Origin: Eublepharis macularius
Lineage: Eukaryota > Chordata > Lepidosauria > Squamata > Eublepharidae
Assembly (NCBI RefSeq): GCF_028583425.1
Contig: NC_072794.1
Span: forward strand, 27,773,232 to 27,837,231
DNA: 64,000 nucleotides
Direction: 5' to 3'
The notes under the pieces are model-generated. The model saw nothing but the letters and a program-made list of their open reading frames with translations. It did no database searches and had not been told where the DNA came from. Shown one piece after another: positions 50,765 through 59,700 of the stretch. Position 1 is the first letter of the stretch; the number at the start of each line of letters is the position of its first letter. The translations under genes and the position numbers were made by a program.

Positions 50765-53700
50765 ATAATTCACATTCTAACCCGCCCTTTCCACAAACGG
50801 GCTCAGGGTGAGGTACAGCAGTTGCTAGAAATGGTACTCTTTGCTAGAAATGGTACCCTTTGCAAGATGCTATTTCCTAACCTCTTCTGTGCTGGCATAT
50901 TATGAATAAAATGCATGATAGATAAATAAACTCCTTTGCTTAAAAGGGGTGTGTGTGAGAGGCTGGATAATATCTACACCTATTTGCTTAGCTGATCAGT
51001 TAAGCTATGCACATCTCCCTTACTGATGACTGCAAGGGCGAGGAGAATTTCAGAGCGACTAATTTAATCTTGGGCGGTGGCAGTTTGTTTCCCACAACAC
51101 CTCCAAGGTCTCAGAAAGAATTTTTGGGGAGAACAGGGAGGAATCTCTTGAGGGGTGTGACTTTCCTCCAACCCCCACGTATCCCTCTGGGCAACACAGC
51201 TCTCTCGGCTGCCTGCTGTCTGGAAGCGAGTGACAGACAAGAAAGAGAGAGGGTGAATCCCTGCTTGGAGTCATGGTAAGGTCTATTAAAGGTCCATACT
51301 AGTCACGGTGTCTAAAGGGAACCTTCACATTTAGAGGCAGTGAACCACGGAATGATGGAGCTAGGAAGTAGCATCAAGGGAAGGTCTTTGCCATTGAGGC
51401 CTTGTTCTTTGGCCGTCTAGGACAACTGGTTGGCCAGTGTGTGAAACAGGATGCTGGACTTCAAACACCACTTGTCAGATCCAGCAAGGCTCTTCTGTCT
51501 TTATGACCTTCATATTCAGTGGAAGTTCCTGTGTTCAGTTCCCAATAATAACAGTTTGTGTGGCATTTAAAAGAGGTGGGTACTACTGAATGCTTTCAGA
51601 AGAACAGTCCTTGCCCTAGAGACATTGCAAAGGCATTGCCTGCGGGATTAATGGTTTTGCTAGAGACAGGCATAAGTGCCCGTCCCTTTATTTTTCAAAT
51701 CTCTCTTTTTGCTCCGTGGTGGAGAGATCTCTCAGGGTCACTGTCCGCACCAGTGATTAAATGCAGCCATTCTTCTCTTCTCTCAATGGCACAGCTGGCA
51801 GAGCGGCTGAAACTTTCAGACCCACGGCTGCTAGAAAGGCCCGAACAAGATACTTCTTTAGAACCAGATTGGCTCATACAGCTCCGAGCCCGACATCAGC
51901 AGATCAAGGTGAGAATTCTGGGTTTGTGCGTTACATTTGTTTCTTTGTTACAAAATATTTGTGACCTGCCTATCTCTGAAGGACTCCAATGGGCCGAGGT
52001 CTGTATTCAGCTGATCTGGGTACCCTGAATAACCAGAATGGGACTTCCTAGTGTATTAAGGGGCCCAAGTTTACCAATGTGATATTGGCTTGTTTTTACA
52101 AGGGTCGCCATCTGCTATTTGCAATTGCAGCTGTTGCTTGGGGAATTCCTGGAGATTTGGGGGCACTGCTGGGAAAGAGTGGAGTTCCGCGGGTGGATAT
52201 GCAGTGGGAGTTTGATGCCGTAGAGGCCACCCTTACAACCTGCCATTTCTTCCATGGGAACTCATCTCTGTAGCCAGGAGCTGTAATTTGAAGAGAACTC
52301 CAGGCCCAGCTTTGAAGTTGGTAACCTTACCAATTTAAGGACTGGCCAGATGGAGCCATTTTCTGCTTCTTTGTTTGTTTGATTATTGCTTGCAAACTTT
52401 ATGACATACTGGAGACTTCAGCCTGATGGACATAAGTTGTTATATTCTCCCTACGGACATTCCCGGGTCAGGTCGAGAAGCATTTTCTGGAGTTCTGTAA
52501 GTCCCTAGCCATGTATGCATGGGCCCAATTCAGACTGGGGCCATAGCCTGTAGAAAGAGGGGGCTTAGGCTTTCTCCTTGCACCATTTTCTCAAAACAGC
52601 CCAGGGGAGGGGGGGCACTGTTTGCTCTGCTGGGGGCTATACCTGTACTGATGACCTACACGAGACAGCACGGGGTGGAGAGTCTTAAGCCCCCAGTTTC
52701 CACACACTGTAGTCCTGATCTGAGTTGGTAGCACACATACCTCAAACTGTAGAACATAAAAACACAACTCTCCATTTGTCCCAGGGACATACCCAGGGAG
52801 AATGTTAATGCGTAACTAGTTAGGGACAAAGTTTTCCAATGGCTAATCACTAAATGACCCTCTCAACAGTGTATTCCCTCTGCCATACAGGCAAGTGACA
52901 AAGTGGTGGTCAGTTGAGAGGGCTTCATTCAGCACTCTCTGAGCTTTCCCAACAAGTAGATAACCCTTCCCTTGAATAAAGCATTATACAGTTTTTGTTC
53001 ACCATGTCTTACAGTGACTGCTCCATAGCTTTATTCGTGGTTTGCACAAGACGTTACTTTCATCAGCTTGCCCTATGGTTTACTCAGCTTGGCGTCAGGC
53101 TTTGTATAACTTCTGGGTCCCCCCCTCCCTCATCTATTGATTGATTTCAGGAGGAAGGAAGTTTTCTTGGTGCTGCTTCCACTCAACCAGAGCCAGTAAA
53201 AAACAGTGGATCAATACCAGGTAAGAGAACAAAAATGCCAAAATGGTATTTTGTTAGCAGAAAGCAGGGTTCTCAGGTGTCTCAGATGATGTTAAAAAAG
53301 GATTCAATTCAAAGAACTTTGGCTGCAATCTAGTACAGCTTCTACGGGATAAAAACCCATGGAACTCTGGAGGCCTTACTTTTGAGTAGACAAGCATAGG
53401 GACCAAATTGTGGTTCAAAAGGGATTACTCTCTGGCTGCCTCTCGTAGCCTTATTCTTTCCTCCTAACTACATGAGTCTTCTCATATGGCTGCTAGCCTT
53501 CTGAGCAGTAGAAGAAGAAAAGGGATGCTAATTCAGCAGGTTTGATTTCCATTATGGAAACTCTATTTCCACTGCTATGTGGAGTTTTTCAAAATGTGTG
53601 ATCAGGGCTTTTTTTCTGGGAAAAGAGGTGGTGGAACTCAGTGGGCTGCCCTTGGAGAAAATGGTCACATGGCTGGTGGCCCCACCCCCTGATCTCCAGA

Positions 53701-56700
53701 CAGAGGGGAGTATAGATTGCCCTCCGTGCCGCTCAGCAGCATGGAGGGCAATCTAAACTCCCCTCTGTCTGGAGATCAGGGGGTGGGGCCACCAGCCATG
53801 TGACCATTTTCAAGAGGTTCCAGAACTCCGTTCCACTGTGTTCCAGCAGAAAAAAAGCCCTGTGTGTGATTCTATCTCCTTTCGGGGAGCTGGTGGAATT
53901 ATCAATGGCTAGATGCAATCTCTTGTACAAAGTAGCCAAGGGGTTAAGAGTGGATTATGTGTATGAATGCACAGCCTACTGAAACCAAAGGGCAGCATTT
54001 GCAACTGGATCCACATCAATTTGTTTCTAATTGATAATAATGGGTAGAGGGTTGCCGACAAGCTAGGAGAAAAAACAAAAGCCCTGTCCCTTTAACTGAG
54101 ATTAACAGGATGATGTTGTTGACTCGGTACTATTATTTACCTCCATGCCATGAAAAGCTTCAACTGCTTATTTCTATACATTAAGCCTCTGTTCCAGGAA
54201 ATTTCCCCTCCATCTCAGTTGGCAACCATATTTTCACATCCCAGTCCACACATTATTAGCCAAAGTCTCTGAGCATTAGAAGTATACAGGTCGATTCACT
54301 GAATATCTAACCATCCTGTGCATTCTCTCTAACCTGTCGTTCAAGGTTCATTTCTCATTGCTTCTCTTTCCTCAACCCTTCTACCCTACTTGCTTCTTCC
54401 TGTAGACCATGGAGTATACTTTGTGAATGGTGATACCAGTGGCTACGTTCACTTATGACCACTATTTGCAGATACACACCAGAAAGTGGTGTGTATATGC
54501 AAATTAAATCTCATTGAATTAAATGGGATTTACTGCTGGGTAAAGCTGATGGGAGTTGCACCAGTTTATGTTTCTCCCTAATGGGGGCCCTGTTGGGATT
54601 TTAGCAAGTGTCTGACATTCAGTCATGAAAGAGTTAAATTGTTGTTCTATTTGTTTAGTCAGACAGCTAGTTAGTGTAGAACCAGTTAGGCCTCCAGTAA
54701 AAGTTCCCGCCATAGAAAGGAGAGTCTTTAGTCTTAACTAAGAGATCTAGGATTGTCTGTTGGATGAACCAGGTTATTGGGGGGCAATTAACTAGCAATA
54801 TAAATTAAGATTTTATTGGTCTTTGTTCAATCACTCTCTCAGTCTTGCTGCAATCTGAAGTTTAGTCTATCATGTTCTAGTTAACCATCCAGATGAAGAA
54901 AGATTGCTATTCTTTATTCTTTATTTATTCTACAGCTATTCTTTATTCTTTATTTATTCTTTACCAATGTATCCTTTTCCCTGATATTTAGGTAAACGTA
55001 TTTTTCTAGAGCTAAAACAACACAGAAGTCTGTCTACTTATTTCCACTGTGCAACTCTGCAATTTAAACCCCCAACAGACCCAAAGTGGCTTACATCATT
55101 CCCCTCTCCTCCATTTTTAACCTCATAACCACCCTGTGAGGTAGATCCAGAGGAGTTAGCCGTGCTAGTCTGTAGTAGCAAAATAGAAAAGAGTCCAGTA
55201 GCACCTTTGAGACTAACCAACTTTCCTGTAGCATAAGCTTTCGAGAATCACAGTTCTCTTTGTCAGATGCATTTGACGAAGAGAACTGTGTTTCTCGAAA
55301 GCTTATGCTACAGTAAGGTTGGTTAGTCTTAAAGGTGCTACTGGAAACTTTTCTATCCTGTGAGGTAGGTTAGGCTGAGTGTGGGCGACTGGCCCAAGGT
55401 CAACCAGCAAGCTTCCATGGCAGAGCGGGGATTCAAACCTGGTTCTTCCAGATCCTAGGCCGACACTCTAACCACTACACTGCACTGGCTTTCAAGTGTG
55501 ATCAGCGGGGGGAGTCAGAATTATGCGCTTGGGCATGGGATCACATTCCAAGCCATTCATGGGCTTACCAGTTGACTTGGTACCAAGTCTCAGATCTGAA
55601 CATTCAAAACAATACTGATTTCCTCCCATCAAATTCCAGGTACGGCTCCCCATTCTGAGCATATACAGAATCAAGGCTGTTGGGAGGATCTAGGGCAACA
55701 TCCTGCCAATCACCTGCTCCTCATGCACTCAACACAGTATCAGCCAGGCTTGGGCCAGAGGCTGGATTTCCCTCCTGGATCCGACCATCCTATAGATACA
55801 GCTGTTGCCAGTATGGAGAATTCTCCGCCAGGGATGAGCCGAGATTCCTCTCCTCCTGCAGGAGGGCTTCCAGATGACTTCTCCTCCTTACATCTGCACC
55901 AGCTGTCAGATAAAGGTGACTCTTGCAATGATCCAGGGCAGTTTGTGTATCTCTTATAGTTCTTGGGTTTCAATCTGGAAAGCATTTATTTACCTAGAAA
56001 TTTCTTGAGGCAGTGGGGAAATGAGAGCCAAGCTACAAGGGACGCCTGACACAGGTTGGACACTTGTCAGCTTCCCTCAAGTTTTGATGGGAAAGGTAGG
56101 CATCCTGGTCTTGCAGCTTGGCTCTCCGTTACAGCTGTAAAACCAGGACGCCTACATTTCCCATCAAAACTTGAGGTAGGCTGACAAGTGTCCAACCTGT
56201 GTAAGGCGTCCCTTGTAGCTTGGCTCTGAGACAGCTGTGCTTCTCACTCCCCCCATCCCCTCGGTCATGTTCTCTGCCCCTTTTCCTGCCTGCTGCATGA
56301 CACAGCTTGATATAGGAGTTGGGGGGAAGATGGACCAAACAGATGGAAAAGTCCCAGTTGCTTCATCCCCTGTACAATAGGGAATTTCTCGAGGCCAGTA
56401 ACCTGTCTCCACATTGGTGTTAATCTATGAAAGGACAGCCTGATGAAGGCAGCCAGGCCAACTTTTGACCACCTGGTAACCCTGAACAAGTCTCTTAGAA
56501 TATTTTCAGCCACGATCTTTCAGTCTGCTTCTGTCGGTTGAAATTGTTACTAATGCGGACTAGATCGTGGAAGAATATTTTTATCTAATAAAATCAAGGC
56601 TCATTTCAGCTCGCCGTGTAGGTTTTGCTTTCATCCACTAAGGATTATGGAAAGGACCGGCACCCCTTCTTCTCTGCGCTGCTTAAGAGCTGTTGTGTGT

Positions 56701-59700
56701 CAGATGCAGGTTTCTTAGCAGGGGAAAACCTCACCTGCCAAATTTCTACAGCTGGTAACGGTCAAGGAATCCTGTTAGAATTCAGAAGAAAAAGGGACGC
56801 CTTCTTCTAGATGGCAAATACTGTGAGAAATGGCGGAAGGAATAAAATATGCAGAATGTGTTTACGGTGATGTATGTATGTACTACATGTGTTTGCATGT
56901 GTTTGGTGGAAGGATTTCATTGATCCTTATATATATATCCAGGAAGAAAAAGGAGAGTTTGTTAACTATATCCACTGAGGACAGTACACTCAACAGCCAA
57001 GTCACTGCAAAACCTGAACCTCTAAGCAAGAGAGATTTTAAATATGCAACACAATGCGGAAGGTTGAAAAATGCAAATCAGTTCATGCCTCTCCTCCCTT
57101 AGCCAAGTGTGTTTGGGAATGATGCATTTTTGAAAGTGTGGTTCTTGGATAGTCCTAATTAGTAGAGACCTGTGTTGCATCCTGGGAGAATGCAGTTACT
57201 TCACCCTAGCCTAATAAGCAAAATGACACCAGAGTCTTTTATGCTTGCTTTCTTGCAGGCAATTTTGTGGGAGCTCTTTATTGACACTGCCTGCTGGGTC
57301 TCTGACTCTTGAACGCTCACACTCTTGAAATCTAGTTGGTCTTTAAGATGGTACTGGACCCGAATCTTGCTGGGTACATGTCACTCTTCACAGAGCCCCT
57401 GGGATGGTATGAGAGAAGAGCCATTAGCTCTCCCACCAGGAGTCACCTGAATCAGCAAGGCCCAGTGGGGTATGGTCAGCAGAAGAAGTGGGCAAAGACG
57501 GTCTCCCCCACCAAACCACTCAGCTTGATGAAATAATATCAGGGTGTGTGCCTCCCACACTACTCAATTCATGCTGCCTTCCCTCTGACCCTTTTTCATA
57601 CATAGGCTTGTTTTCAAACAGATACTGAAAAACTTGAGTGTAGCAATGAAAGCTGTGCATGGAGCCAGAAGACCAGGCTGTATATAATGTGCACTTAGAA
57701 TATAAAATCAGCAACAAGGAAAGCTAAAATTCTGCAACTTGTAGAAATTAAGCAAGTGTACATGGCTGGTTTATATAGTGCATGCTATAGTCTAAAATGT
57801 TTATTTGCATCATTTTTGCTGCTTCTGCTCCCCCCTTCTTTCCGTTAGAAATCTTACTCAGCAATTCCTTTGGCTTCATTAGCCATTGGTTGTGGGGTGG
57901 ATCTAGGGTTGCCATCCTCAAGGTGGGGCTTGGAGTTCTCCTGGAATTACAGCTGATCTCTGGATGACAGAGATCACAATCTATGACATCACATCCCTTT
58001 TGAGTTTCCTCCCCTCCCTAAACTCCACCTTCCCCAGGCACCGCAGCCAAATCTCCAGGGATTTACCAAACTAGAGTTGGCCCACTCAACGGCAGAGCAT
58101 TTGCCTTACGTGCAGAAGGGTCCCAGCTTCAATCCCCAGTACCTCCCATTAAAAGATCAGGTTAATAGGTGATGGGAAAGACCTTGTCCTGAGACCCTGG
58201 ACAGCTGCTGCCAGTCAGAGTAGACAATACCAACCTTGATGCTGCTAGTCCGAGACAGCAATACAAATCTTGATAGATCAAAAGTCTGACTCAGCATAAG
58301 GCAGTTTTGTGTGTTCATGTGAGCATTGCACAATGTATATGTCCATGTATGTGTTCATATGCTTTCAACCATAAGGACAGAAACTTTTTCTAAATGCAAG
58401 TTAATATTCTTAGGAAGCTGATTTACATGCCTAATACCGTATGGTGTGTGTTTTGCATGTTCTCCCACAGAACTGTGACACAGCCTTGCTGGTATACTTG
58501 AAAGTAAAACAGGATGCTGGAAAATGGATACTTTTGAGCCCTGCAATTACGAGCATACCGCAGATATATGTGATTAAAAGCCATTCAGGGAAGGGAAAAG
58601 GAGGGACGCTTAAACAGGGACGTGTGCCAGTCTGGGTTGTAGAAAACCTTACACAGTCCCAAAGTGCTCAGGCAACTCCATTTTACTCAAGGCCTTTTCT
58701 TGCTAGACACAAAAGGGCAGAATCTGCCTTTGATAGAGAAAAGGGAATAAAACATGATGTTGTATTCAGGAATGCACAAAGTGTTCTATTATGCTAAAGG
58801 ACTGAATCTGCTTCATAGCAATTTCCCCCTATTGAAATAGCACTACAGAGACGAATGCTTACTCTGGACAAAGGATCCTTGTTTGGATGCCTTTATTTTC
58901 CCCTCGGTCCTCTAGTCCTTGTGGAATTGCTATTAAGCCACTTTCCACCAGCTATTCACTCCCCTCCAACTCCATTTGTACATCACCGATCACTTTTTTA
59001 CTTCTGCAAATTTATGGCCTGAGTTTATGTAGGCCAACTTGGGACCCAGTAAATGTGCATAGAATTGTAGGCTTAAAGTGAGCGGCTAATGAGGAAGGGG
59101 GAAAAAAAAATCTTTGCGAACGTTCTGTGGCTTCTCAAAACACATTAGGCTGAACTGAATAGCTGGGTGAACATAGATAATACCCGTATTTCTTTAATTG
59201 AGGATTCTGTTGTTTTAACTGACTCCACTTTTAATGGCAGTGAGAGATGAAAAGCTTTTGCTGGCGCTGGGAAGAGCTTTGCCAGCTTAATTTCTGTGCT
59301 TTAACCTGAAGCAGAGAAGCAGGGCCACTAAAAACAAGCCGGTAATCTTACTTTAACAGCCAGCAGATGGCGCTATTGCTTCTCTAAACTGGTTTTTAAA
59401 ATCTGGATGTGGGGCAAGCTGTGTGTTTGAAGCAGAGAACACTGTGGTGTATCCTGCCAGGTGGGAGAGAATCTTTGTGTGTAGGGGCATAGGCTTATGG
59501 TCAGTTCTTCCCGCTTCAGTGAAATCATTTACGTCCACACACTTTGAAAATGGCAACATAACAACCAACACCAGACCAATGGTCCTTTTATTACAGCATC
59601 TTATTTCCTACAGTAGCCAGCCATAGATCCCGAAGGACCCACAATCAGGGGCATGGAGCCCCAAGATACTTGTTTCTGCCTTCCCCCCCCATAACTGGTT

